A stretch of DNA of 64,000 nucleotides from Alphaproteobacteria bacterium (GTDB lineage: Bacteria > Pseudomonadota > Alphaproteobacteria > Caulobacterales > Parvularculaceae), in assembly GCA_030433215.1 (NCBI GenBank), contig JAUIMC010000007.1:62001-126000 (forward strand), in the 5' to 3' direction. The notes beneath the pieces are model-generated. The model worked only from the letters and a program-made list of their open reading frames with translations. It searched no databases and was not told where the DNA came from. Each line of letters opens with the position of its first letter. Positions within the stretch are counted from its first letter, which is position 1. Made by a program: the position numbers and the translations under genes. Below are positions 1 through 7,662 of this stretch, in pieces.

Positions 1-112
1 TTCTGCGCGCGCAACGCCGCCCGGCGTGCGGAAGACAAGCCGGCCCGGAAAAGCCGCCAGGCGCGCAAAAATGTTTCAACGGACACGACGTCCGGCCAGC
101 TCGGGGAAGACA

Positions 113-1141
113 ATGACCGCCAACAGCATTTCAAAGACGCTTTTCAGCGCCCTCGCCCTCGCCGCCCTTTCCATGGGCGGCTGCGCGACGACCGCAACGG
201 CGCCCGCCGCCAGCGCGCAAGGCCAGACGACGCAAGCCGCTCAGTTCCAGAAGGACAGGGAGGCGATCCTCTCCATGGCGGGGACCTATCACGTCTCTTT
301 CGACTTCATTGAAACCGTCGCCTTCGACATCGACTATGCGCTGAAGCCGCAGAAGATTTCCGGCGGCAACGAGGTCGTGCGGGTGATCGCCGATGAAGGC
401 GACTATATCAGCCTGCAACACATTCTCGTGGTGGGCGGCGAGGAGAAGTTTCCGGTCAAGCACTGGCGCCAGGACTGGCGCTATGAACCCTCGAGCGTCC
501 TTATCTTCACCGGCGGCAATTCATGGGAGCGCCGCGCGCTCTCCCCTGCGCAAGCCAAAGGCAAGTGGAGCCAGACCGTCTATCAGGTGGACGACGCCCC
601 GCGTTACGGCGCGCTCGGCGCCTGGTCCCATGACGACGGCTATTCGGGATGGAACCCGCCGGCGGAATGGCGCCCGCTGCCGCGCCGCGACGCCACCACC
701 CGTGACGACTATCACGCTGTCGACGCCGTCAACCAGCACACCATCACGCCCGACGGCTGGGTGCATGAGCAGAACAACACCAAGCTGATCCTCACCGGCG
801 AGACGCCGCAGGCGCTGGCCCGCGAGATCGGGATCAACACCTATATGAACTCCGACGATTTCGAGATCGCCGTCGCCGACGATTACTGGGCGGCGACGAA
901 AGACTTCTGGGCGGAGATCCGCGCCGAATGGGACCGTATCGAAGCGGCCTATCCCGCATTCGGCCTGTCGGTGCAGGGCGAGCCGGAAGAAATCTACATG
1001 AAGATCCTCGCGCTCGCCGGGGCCGTGGAGGAAGGCGAGAAAACGGCGCCCGCCGCCGCCGCTGAAGCCCGCGCCGTCATCGCCGACTATCTCGTGACCG
1101 ATCCCGAGCCCCTTTCCGCGCGCCTCGGCGGCGGCGAATAA
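113..1141 (+). CDS. DUF6607-family lipoprotein
   Basis: This is a 342-residue secreted protein of unknown function. The N-terminus has a hydrophobic stretch ending in a lipobox-like LSMGGC, so an outer-membrane or periplasmic lipoprotein is likely. The body carries conserved blocks I associate with DUF6607: SLQHILVVGGEE, KHWRQDWRYEP and FTGGNSWERR. I chose the ATG at 113 because GGGGAAG lies just upstream and the signal peptide starts there; an in-frame start at 26 would only add basic sequence before the signal. No operon partner is visible. The family has no established activity that I know of. Confidence 0.85.
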   Translation: MTANSISKTLFSALALAALSMGGCATTATAPAASAQGQTTQAAQFQKDREAILSMAGTYHVSFDFIETVAFDIDYALKPQKISGGNEVVRVIADEGDYISLQHILVVGGEEKFPVKHWRQDWRYEPSSVLIFTGGNSWERRALSPAQAKGKWSQTVYQVDDAPRYGALGAWSHDDGYSGWNPPAEWRPLPRRDATTRDDYHAVDAVNQHTITPDGWVHEQNNTKLILTGETPQALAREIGINTYMNSDDFEIAVADDYWAATKDFWAEIRAEWDRIEAAYPAFGLSVQGEPEEIYMKILALAGAVEEGEKTAPAAAAEARAVIADYLVTDPEPLSARLGGGE

Positions 1142-1158
1142 ATCTTTAAAAGCTTCAG

Positions 1159-1177
1159 GCCCGCCTTCGGGGCGGGC
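1159..1177 (+). terminator. Possible terminator hairpin after DUF6607 gene
   Basis: GCCCGCC (1159-1165) and GGCGGGC (1171-1177) form a 7-bp GC stem with a TTCGG loop, 18 bases after the stop codon. There is no T-tract behind it, so intrinsic termination is uncertain. The rest of 1142-1443 shows no gene I can support. Confidence 0.35.
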
Positions 1178-1443
1178 GAGTTGCGCCCCGCCCTTTCGCC
1201 TTCCAGGCGGCGCCCCGCCGGCCCCAAGGCGAAAGGGCCGGTTTTTCCGGGCTAGCGGCGGGCCGGCGCTCCGGTTTTCCCTTTACATAAACCCCCGGCC
1301 TGTGTTCACCATCACAGAACGGGCGGGCGTCATGATCTTTACTCAACTCATAAAAACTGACGCCTGAAAATGAACGCAATTTGAACCATCCTCGGTCATA
1401 AGCGTTCGGTACGCAGGGAGTCGCACTGCTAGGGGACTTGCCC

Positions 1444-1653
1444 ATGGGTTCGGGTACAAAAGCGATCGTTAAAGATCCAATCTACTGCAACGCCAGCGGC
1501 GCGCGCGAGACAGCGCCTTGCGGAGAGTACATCATCGACAACCGATGCGACTGCGTGCTCCTTTGCAAATGCGCCGGCGGGCAAAGCTTCACCCTCTCTC
1601 TCGACGCGTTCATCCAGCACCTGACCGAAGGCCGGATCGCCGTCGTCGCGTAA
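1444..1653 (+). CDS. Small cysteine-rich hypothetical protein
   Basis: A 69-residue protein that I do not recognise. It has six cysteines, one early (IYCNAS), one at TAPCGEY and four clustered in NRCDCVLLCKC, which could bind metal or form disulfides; there is no signal peptide. The C-terminal half (SFTLSLDAFIQHL) looks like a compact helix. ATG 1444 is preferred to the in-frame TTG at 1438 because AGGGGA at 1431-1436 is spaced correctly only for the ATG. It stands alone and ends before a strong bidirectional terminator. Function unknown; coding status is moderately supported by the ribosome site and composition. Confidence 0.55.
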   Translation: MGSGTKAIVKDPIYCNASGARETAPCGEYIIDNRCDCVLLCKCAGGQSFTLSLDAFIQHLTEGRIAVVA

Positions 1654-1692
1654 GGCGCTGACGGCCCTCGCGGCCCAAGCCTAAAAAGCGCG

Positions 1693-1722
1693 AAAAAAAA
1701 CGGCCCGTCGCCGGGCCGTTTT
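1693..1722. terminator. Bidirectional intrinsic terminator
   Basis: CGGCCCG (1701-1707) pairs with CGGGCCG (1712-1718) around a 4-base loop, with eight A residues on the left and TTTT on the right. It lies between two convergent genes (ends at 1653 and 1747) and can serve both. Confidence 0.85.
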
Positions 1723-1746
1723 CCTTCGTCATCTCAGCAATGACAA

Positions 1747-2397
1747 TCAGGCTTGCTTGCGCTTCCGGCGCGTGGCGGCGCCAAGTCCCAGAAGGCCCGG
1801 GATCATCAGGAGCGCGCCCGCCGGCAGCGGCACTTCGCCGACCGGCACGGATACTTCCGCGGTAAAGCCGATATTCTGGAAATCGACCTGGCGGTTCGAG
1901 CCCGACAGGAACGCCGTCACATAGCGCACGTTCAAGGGCGCGGCGAACACGTAATCCTGCGCCTTGATGCCGCCGGCCGACCCGAGATCCGGCTCGCTGG
2001 AGAGCGTGCCGACCTGAACACTATTCTTGTTGAAGAAGGTGAAGTCGATCTGGTCGACGTCGTAATCCTCGCTCGTGTAGTTCCAGAAATGCAGCGTGGA
2101 GATGTCGTATTCCAGGCCGAAATCGAACAGGAGCTCGAGACCGCCGCCAACCTCATTGGCCGTGAACCAGATATGCGTCGTCTGGTTGTGAAACTCCTCA
2201 GCGTCGGCGCTCGGCGCGTCGATCACCTTGTCGATGGTCTGGCCGCCATTGAACGTGTTGTTGAAGCTTCCGGCCGACGTGCCGGGACCGACTTCAACGG
2301 AAATGTTGTCGACATTGAGATAGACAGGCGCGGCGTGGGCGAGGCCCGCAACCGCTGACGCAGCGACAAACGCCGCCGCAAACAAACTCTTGTTCAT
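1747..2397 (-). CDS. VPLPA-CTERM sorting-domain surface protein
   Basis: A 216-residue exported protein with an N-terminal signal peptide (MNKSLFAAAF... ending AHA) and a C-terminal exosortase-type signal: VPLPAGALLMIP, a hydrophobic helix, then RRKRKQA. This tripartite tail matches the VPLPA-CTERM class, which an exosortase is expected to process and release to the surface or matrix. The middle is rich in beta-strand and aromatic segments (IWFTANEVGGG, LHFWNYTSEDYD), similar in feel to carbohydrate-binding or discoidin-like folds, but I cannot assign a domain. The ATG at 2397 has GGTGGAGA upstream. No exosortase is in the window. Confidence 0.82.
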   Translation of the reverse strand: MNKSLFAAAFVAASAVAGLAHAAPVYLNVDNISVEVGPGTSAGSFNNTFNGGQTIDKVIDAPSADAEEFHNQTTHIWFTANEVGGGLELLFDFGLEYDISTLHFWNYTSEDYDVDQIDFTFFNKNSVQVGTLSSEPDLGSAGGIKAQDYVFAAPLNVRYVTAFLSGSNRQVDFQNIGFTAEVSVPVGEVPLPAGALLMIPGLLGLGAATRRKRKQA

Positions 2398-2532
2398 GAT
2401 TCTCCACCCGTAAGGATTCCAAAGACAAATCAAACTTTAAAGCGCGCATCTGAAAAAGCGCAATGGGGCGGCGGCGATAAAGTTTCAGTTTTTTAATTTT
2501 CCCGCGTGCAGAAATTTTTTCCGATCAACTTG

Positions 2533-2561
2533 TGCGTGAATATGAAAAATCGGCTCACGCA
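2533..2561. promoter_or_regulatory. Inverted repeat in AT-rich promoter region
   Basis: TGCGTGA (2533-2539) and TCACGCA (2555-2561) are a perfect 7-bp inverted repeat with a 15-base spacer. It lies 136 bases upstream of the VPLPA-CTERM gene in an unusually AT-rich 325-bp stretch (2398-2722) that holds no gene I can support. It could be an operator, but this is inference from symmetry alone. Confidence 0.35.
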
Positions 2562-2722
2562 TGAGCGATCACTTTTTGCAAAAAATGCTGTCTCGAAAAA
2601 ACCGGTGCGAAAAAATCACGGAGCGCATGACAAAAGATGCGGCCGCACGGACGCGACATAATTTCATGTAAAACGAAACGCCGGAAGAGAAAAAGACGCG
2701 CCGAAGCCTGCGCAGTCGGCGC

Positions 2723-3463
2723 CTAGAACTCCATCAGCTCTTCGGGCGCGTTCTGGTCGGGCTGCGGGTCTTCCGCCAGCCGCCAGCCTGCTCCGTCCTT
2801 GCAGGCCGCGCCGTCCCATTCATGACGCGCCGAATAGATATTCACCCGCTGGGAGAAAGTACGGCAGAGCACCGGCCGGCGCATGGGGCCCCCGGCAAGC
2901 TCGAGCTCCGCGCCCGGCTCCTCGATCAGCAAATCGCCGAAGACATAGCCCTTCACCTCGCCGCCGACCGCGACCAGCATCCAGTTCTTGTCCGCGACCC
3001 GCCCGACGACGTCGACGCCGGTGCCCGACGGCAGGACTTCCACCGCCCTGTTGTCGGTGCCGGGCCCCGTGCGGATGTTCGAATTGCGCGTCAGCACATA
3101 AAGACCGAGCTCGGTCTCCATGACATGGGCGAGATCGAGATCGCCGCGCGCCGCGGGAATGCGCTGGTTCGGATCGGGCTTCAGATTGGCGAGCGCGTAG
3201 CCCTCGGGCGTCACCTCGCCCACGGCGCGATTGCCGCTCCAGCGCTGCGCCGCGCCGGTCTCCATGGCGCGCGTGAACGCCTCAGCCAGCGCCTGGCGGT
3301 CGGCGCCGTTCAGCCGCTCCCCGACCGGCGACCCGGCGGCATAGTTAACCGCGCCGTCTTCAAAGGGGCTGAAATCGGACAGGCTCGAACAGGCGCCGAG
3401 CGCCAGCGCCGCCAGAAGCGTTAACGCCGGCCGCAAGACATGTCCGCGCAGTCTCCAACTCAT
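2723..3463 (-). CDS. SH3-domain lipoprotein
   Basis: A 246-residue lipoprotein. The signal peptide ends in the lipobox LGAC at about residue 25. The first third (SPVGERLNGADRQALAEAFTRAME) resembles the surface-antigen or glycine-zipper-adjacent region seen in small envelope lipoproteins. Residues about 120-185 form a bacterial SH3 (SH3b) domain with the pattern LYVLTRNSNIRTGPGT...VLPSGTGVDVVGRV...NWMLVAV, typically a peptidoglycan-binding module. Start ATG 3463 has an AAGGAG site 8 bases upstream. It is divergent from the DUF2336 gene at 3548. It is likely a cell-wall-associated envelope factor; the substrate is unknown. Confidence 0.78.
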   Translation of the reverse strand: MSWRLRGHVLRPALTLLAALALGACSSLSDFSPFEDGAVNYAAGSPVGERLNGADRQALAEAFTRAMETGAAQRWSGNRAVGEVTPEGYALANLKPDPNQRIPAARGDLDLAHVMETELGLYVLTRNSNIRTGPGTDNRAVEVLPSGTGVDVVGRVADKNWMLVAVGGEVKGYVFGDLLIEEPGAELELAGGPMRRPVLCRTFSQRVNIYSARHEWDGAACKDGAGWRLAEDPQPDQNAPEELMEF

Positions 3464-3547
3464 TGGATTCACTCCTTTTGCACCCCGCCCAGCGACGGAT
3501 TTTTTACCTTTGTTGCACACTCTGCCGGACTTGTGGAGTGAGCGACG

Positions 3548-4708
3548 ATGACGGCGGGAGCATCACGGCTTCTAGAGCTGATGGACAAGGCTGGCGACGT
3601 CGCACCGGATGCGCGCAGCGCCCTCTTGCGCGAGCTTGCGGATGTTTTCCTCACCGGACCGGATCGTTTCAGCGCCGCCGAGCGCGCGCATTTCGACGCC
3701 ATTCTCACCATCCTGACGCGCGAGGCCTCGCCGGCCCTGCGCCGTGAAATCGCCGAACGCCTCGCCGACACGCCGGCCGCGCCGAAGGGGGTCGTCCTCG
3801 CCCTCGCCCGCGACGAGATCAATGTCGCCGAGCCGGTGCTGCGCCGCTCGCAAGCACTTGGCGAGCAGGAGCTGCTCGACCTCCTTCGCGAAGGCGGGCC
3901 CGGCCACTGGAAGGCCGCCGCGCGCCGCCGGGACCTCAGCGAGGCGGTCTGCGAATTTCTGACCGAAACAAACGACGAGGACACGCTGGTTACCCTCGCC
4001 AAGAACCAGAGCGCGCGGTTCTCCATGCGCGCCATCCACACACTGATCCACGAAGCCCGGCGGCGCCAGGCGCTGCAAGCGCCGCTCACCGGGCGCCACG
4101 ACCTGCCGCCGCAGCTTCTGACGCAGCTCTATTTCTTCGTCTCCACCCATCTCAAAAAGGAAATCCTGGCGCGCACGGAATTCCTCGACCCCTCGCTCGT
4201 CGAAGTCGCGGTGACCGCCAACCGCCGCCGGATTCTCGAACAGGCCATGCGCGAGGCCGAAGCCCAGCATTCCGACGCCAAGCGCTTCATCGCCGACAAG
4301 ATCCGCGCGGGCGCGGTCGACGAGGCGCTTTTGAAAGCCCTGATCGCTGAAAAGCAGTATACGGAGTTTCTCTTCGCCTTCGCCTGGCTGGCCGGCGTCG
4401 ACATGGCCGCCGCGCAGACCATTCTCAAGGACCGGACCTTCGAATCTCTCGCCGTCGTCTGCCGCGCCATCGGCGTCGAGCGCCAGACCTTCGCCAAAAT
4501 CGTGTTCAACCTGAAGCGGGACAACCACTCAAAGGCGATGGCGCTGCGCATTCTCGACATCTATATCAAGGTGCCGGTGGAAGCGGCGGACCGCATCATG
4601 CGGTTCTGGCGCATGCGCACCAAGGAAGGGCGCAACGCTGCCTTCACGAATTTTGCGGATGAAGACGACAGCGCGCAGAACTCCGGCGCGCGGGCGCAAC
4701 ATCTTTAA
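3548..4708 (+). CDS. DUF2336 domain-containing protein
   Basis: A 386-residue cytoplasmic, all-helical protein. It has the DUF2336 signature of repeated helix pairs with LRREIAERLADTPAAP, VAEPVLRRSQAL and later LVEVAVTANRRRIL, giving HEAT-like repeats across most of its length. DUF2336 proteins are common in Alphaproteobacteria and have no settled biochemical role. The last four bases overlap the end of the convergent DUF1491 gene. A second DUF2336 protein lies at 26404-27639 in this window; the two are clearly diverged (different length and N-terminus). Confidence 0.85.
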   Translation: MTAGASRLLELMDKAGDVAPDARSALLRELADVFLTGPDRFSAAERAHFDAILTILTREASPALRREIAERLADTPAAPKGVVLALARDEINVAEPVLRRSQALGEQELLDLLREGGPGHWKAAARRRDLSEAVCEFLTETNDEDTLVTLAKNQSARFSMRAIHTLIHEARRRQALQAPLTGRHDLPPQLLTQLYFFVSTHLKKEILARTEFLDPSLVEVAVTANRRRILEQAMREAEAQHSDAKRFIADKIRAGAVDEALLKALIAEKQYTEFLFAFAWLAGVDMAAAQTILKDRTFESLAVVCRAIGVERQTFAKIVFNLKRDNHSKAMALRILDIYIKVPVEAADRIMRFWRMRTKEGRNAAFTNFADEDDSAQNSGARAQHL

Positions 4709-5037
4709 TCCAGAAAGGCGCGGCCTTCGCGATCCTCGATCTCGACGATCCACAAATCCGGATCGATGGAGACTTCCTTTTCGAGCCAGCGGTCGATCTT
4801 CGCTTCGATCTCCGGGCCGCTTTCCTCTTCGAAAGGCTCCCGCCAGATCGCCTTGCCGTCGAGATCGCGGCTTTGCACATAAAGCCGCACCGCGCCCGGC
4901 CCCTGATAGAGCTTCACCGCGACCGCGCCCGCATCCGGATCGCCGCGCCGCACAATGACCGCAAAGGCCCCGCTGATCTGGGCCCGGCGAATCTGCGCCG
5001 AAACGCGGATTTCGGTTTTCAGGCGCGCTTCGGTCAT
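4705..5037 (-). CDS. DUF1491 family protein
   Basis: A 110-residue protein matching DUF1491: it begins with RLKTEIRVSAQIRRAQ, continues with FAVIVRRGDPDAGAVAVK and ends with WIVEIEDREGRAFL. Members are short alphaproteobacterial proteins of unknown function. I place the start at ATG 5037, where the family N-terminus begins; a TTG at 5055 would add six residues with no better ribosome site. It overlaps the DUF2336 gene by four bases, tail to tail. Confidence 0.8.
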   Translation of the reverse strand: MTEARLKTEIRVSAQIRRAQISGAFAVIVRRGDPDAGAVAVKLYQGPGAVRLYVQSRDLDGKAIWREPFEEESGPEIEAKIDRWLEKEVSIDPDLWIVEIEDREGRAFLD

Positions 5038-5177
5038 GAAATACCCGGAAATCAAAACAGTTGAAGGCGTTTGAAGGGCGCCTCATCGCCTCATACCTCG
5101 TTTGAAGTATGAATCAAAGAAGCCTTCCCGCTAAGCCTTCGTCCGAACTCTAGGGGGCCTTCGGGGAGGGTTGTTGC

Positions 5178-6185
5178 GTGAGACTTCAAGACGCAGTGAT
5201 GGCGTCGAAGCCGGTAAAAGTTCAGTCGAAGACGGGTAAAATTCACATTCTTCCAGGCGCCGATTCGCTGGCGCAGAGACTGAGCGACACCCCCGTCCGC
5301 TATGTGCTGGACGACGCCTCGGCGGCGCTGGTGACCAATACGGCTTTCGCAAGCAACAACATGCTGGCGCAATCGCTGGACCTGTTGCGGTTTCCGAGCG
5401 CCTCGTTCTGGATCGAATGGGACGACCGCGGACGGGCCGAGCTGCTGCGCAAGCTGGATATCGTCGATCCGCATTATGACGGCTATCTGAAACACCGGCG
5501 CGCCGGCGCGCTGGTTCGGGCGGACGATGACGGCCGGCGCGGCGAGATCTCGATTCTGTGGGAGAGCGAAGACGGCATGGCCGACCTCTCCCCGCTCACC
5601 ATCCATTTCGATTTCGGCGAAACCGGCCCTGACGATGCGGCGCCCGAAACGGAAGCGAGTTACGACGTCAATATCGACAGCCTGCCGGCGCTCGGCGATC
5701 TTTATAAATGCGCGCGTTTCCGGCTGTCCGAACCCTGGCGCGATTATTTCAACACCTATTGCCGCACAAAGCAGGAATTCGACGAGGCGGTGAGCAAAAG
5801 CGTCGTGAGCATCGCCTGCGATTTCGTCTTCATCACCGCCTTCTGCCTTTTGTTGTCCGTGCGCGGCGCCCTCGATTACAAACCCAATGACCTGACGCGC
5901 CTGAACGCCTCGCGCGAACGCAAGGGCGTGCGGCCGCTGCTCGATTATCTGACCGTTTCGCTCGATCTCGACGGCGGCGCCGAAAGCGCCCATGACGCCG
6001 GCGGCCAGGAGAGCGGCCCGCGCGCGTCGCGCCGGATGCATCATGTCTGCGGCCATCTTGTCCGCCGTCAGAACAGCCTGTTCTGGCGCAGGGCGCATTT
6101 GCGCGGCGACCCGAACGCCGGCGTCGTCTCGGCCCGCAACATCATGGTCACCGCCCTGCGCGACGGCGCCCGGCGCCAGATCTGA
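5178..6185 (+). CDS. Conserved hypothetical with C-terminal phage-type HxRRGHxR-like block
   Basis: A 335-residue protein of unknown function. The C-terminal part (about 235-330) has the pattern LNASRERKGVRPLLDY, then RMHHVCGHLVRRQNSLFWRR, then HLRGDPNAGVV. From memory this resembles alphaproteobacterial and phage-related hypotheticals with an 'NxARxRRGKPPLxDY ... HxRRGHWR ... G' arrangement; His and Cys clustering could mean metal or nucleic-acid binding. The N-terminal half has no recognisable domain. The GTG at 5178 is preferred because GGGAGGG sits 7 bases upstream. It is followed after 6 bases by the convergent LuxR gene. Confidence 0.7.
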   Translation: MRLQDAVMASKPVKVQSKTGKIHILPGADSLAQRLSDTPVRYVLDDASAALVTNTAFASNNMLAQSLDLLRFPSASFWIEWDDRGRAELLRKLDIVDPHYDGYLKHRRAGALVRADDDGRRGEISILWESEDGMADLSPLTIHFDFGETGPDDAAPETEASYDVNIDSLPALGDLYKCARFRLSEPWRDYFNTYCRTKQEFDEAVSKSVVSIACDFVFITAFCLLLSVRGALDYKPNDLTRLNASRERKGVRPLLDYLTVSLDLDGGAESAHDAGGQESGPRASRRMHHVCGHLVRRQNSLFWRRAHLRGDPNAGVVSARNIMVTALRDGARRQI

Positions 6186-6191
6186 ACGCGC

Positions 6192-7298
6192 TTACGCCGA
6201 TTTCCAGACCAGCGCCGCCAGCGCCGATTGCCGGTTGACGCCGGTCTTGGCGAAGATGCTGCGAAGCTGCGCGCGAATCGTATGGGGGCTGACGCCGCCA
6301 TTTGAAGCCGCATCCTCTACCGAAGCCCCTTCCGCGAGCGCCAGGGCGAGCCGGCATTCGGCGTCGGTAAGGCCGTGACGGCTTTTCAGGGTCGCGCCGA
6401 TCGCCGGCGGCAGGCCGAGCGAGCGCACCATCACCGTCGCCAGGGAATGCGCCCCGATCAGCGCGCCCGAGGGGACGGTCGCCGGCAGGACCTCGACTTC
6501 AAGCGCCTCGGCGCCGGTCTCAAGCCGCAACAGGCCCGGCGGCGTTTCTGCAAGACGCTTGTCGATGGCGTTGGCGACGAGCCGCGCAAAGGCGCGGTCC
6601 TCTTCCCCGTCGGTCAGGACAAGCCGGCCGTTCTCGGTCTTCAGGGCGCTTGAGCGGGCCAGAAGCTCTTCGCCGGCGAGGTTCATCCATTTCACCTGCT
6701 CGCCCGCATCGACAATAAAGGTCGGGATGCGCGCGGCGGCGAGACCGCCGCTGAAAGCAAAGGCGCCGGGCACATCGAGCTTCAGCGCAAGCCGCGCGGC
6801 GCGGCGCACATGCGGCAGCAGCATGGCGATGAAGCGCCGCTCCTCTTCGCCGAAACGCGGCGCGCTCGGCGGCCGGCTGAAAGTGACCGACACTTCCGTT
6901 GTACGTCCGCTCCAGGCGATGCCGCCCGCCAGCCAGCGCTGGCCGAGCCTGGCGAAAAAGTTCTGGAAATAGGCGCCCTTCGCCCAGTCTTCTTCAGAAA
7001 TGTGCTCATGGCATAAAAACGGCGCGCCGCCGATCGCTTGATAAGCGCGGCGCATGGCTTCGCGATGCGCGTTCACATATTGCCAGTGATCGAGATATTC
7101 GCTGATCTTTTCTTCCGTGTACCCATCGCCGACGCCGGCGAAAAACAGGCTTTCGAGATTATCCTTGTGGAGTACATGAATATGGGCGCCGCTGGCGCCG
7201 ACCCGTTCCTTCGCCATGCGCAACGCGGCGTCGAGCTCTTCCGGGTTGGCGATGCCGCCATAAAGAGAATCGAGCAACTGGTCGTCGTCGAAATACAC
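6192..7298 (-). CDS. LuxR-family transcriptional regulator
   Basis: A 368-residue regulator. The C-terminal 65 residues form a LuxR-type helix-turn-helix (LKSRHGLTDAECRLALALAEG ... SPHTIRAQLRSIFAKTGVNRQSAL). The N-terminal 280 residues form a sensory region with two PAS/GAF-like halves, but no autoinducer-binding motif is clear. I prefer the GTG at 7298, preceded by AGGGG with 8-base spacing, over a TTG at 7349 that would place codons across a 19-bp palindrome. The palindrome just upstream suggests autoregulation. The histidine kinase gene lies upstream on the same strand, 360 bases away, so the two may be functionally linked, though LuxR here lacks a receiver domain. Confidence 0.78.
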   Translation of the reverse strand: MYFDDDQLLDSLYGGIANPEELDAALRMAKERVGASGAHIHVLHKDNLESLFFAGVGDGYTEEKISEYLDHWQYVNAHREAMRRAYQAIGGAPFLCHEHISEEDWAKGAYFQNFFARLGQRWLAGGIAWSGRTTEVSVTFSRPPSAPRFGEEERRFIAMLLPHVRRAARLALKLDVPGAFAFSGGLAAARIPTFIVDAGEQVKWMNLAGEELLARSSALKTENGRLVLTDGEEDRAFARLVANAIDKRLAETPPGLLRLETGAEALEVEVLPATVPSGALIGAHSLATVMVRSLGLPPAIGATLKSRHGLTDAECRLALALAEGASVEDAASNGGVSPHTIRAQLRSIFAKTGVNRQSALAALVWKSA

Positions 7299-7330
7299 CG
7301 CCCCATCCCCTAACGAATAATAAGGCTGCC

Positions 7331-7349
7331 TTGCGAAAATTTTTCGCAA
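7331..7349. promoter_or_regulatory. 19-bp perfect palindrome upstream of LuxR gene
   Basis: TTGCGAAAATTTTTCGCAA is two 9-bp arms around a single T. It lies 33 bases upstream of the preferred LuxR start. The symmetry and location fit an operator for a dimeric regulator, possibly the LuxR protein itself. No gene is supported elsewhere in 7350-7648. Confidence 0.55.
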
Positions 7350-7648
7350 CCATGCTTTTTCTGATGGAAAAGGGGAAGAGCGAATTTACTCATTAATCGA
7401 TGAACCGAAGGGTGGGGAAGCTGAGCCGCCAGCAAAATTTCGCGTGCGGAACGCAAAATATGACGGCGGCCAGCACGAATATGCCAAAAGGCTCTGCGCA
7501 GACCGTCCTAAACGCAAGGATCAGCCAAATTCGCCATTAACGGGAGGTCCGGGATCAACCGCCGGGCTCAGGCAAGCCGGACAGGAAGGCGCGGCCGCGC
7601 CCGGTTCCTTACCCGGAGAGTTTGACTCGCGCCCGCGCCGGCTCTGAA

Positions 7649-7662
7649 ATCCGTATACGGAT
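7649..7662. other. 14-bp palindrome at the histidine kinase 3' end
   Basis: ATCCGTATACGGAT is a perfect 14-bp palindrome ending on the last base of the kinase gene. It could be a short hairpin or a binding site. There is no T-tract, so it is not a standard terminator. Confidence 0.35.

Noticed and set aside
1155-1445. A 96-codon minus-strand frame in the gap after DUF6607
   Set aside because: Composition and lack of a ribosome site or family give no support.
7444-7647. A 67-codon plus-strand frame between the LuxR and kinase genes
   Set aside because: Its sequence is low-complexity (Gly, Pro, Arg, Gln) with no ribosome site and no homology I know.
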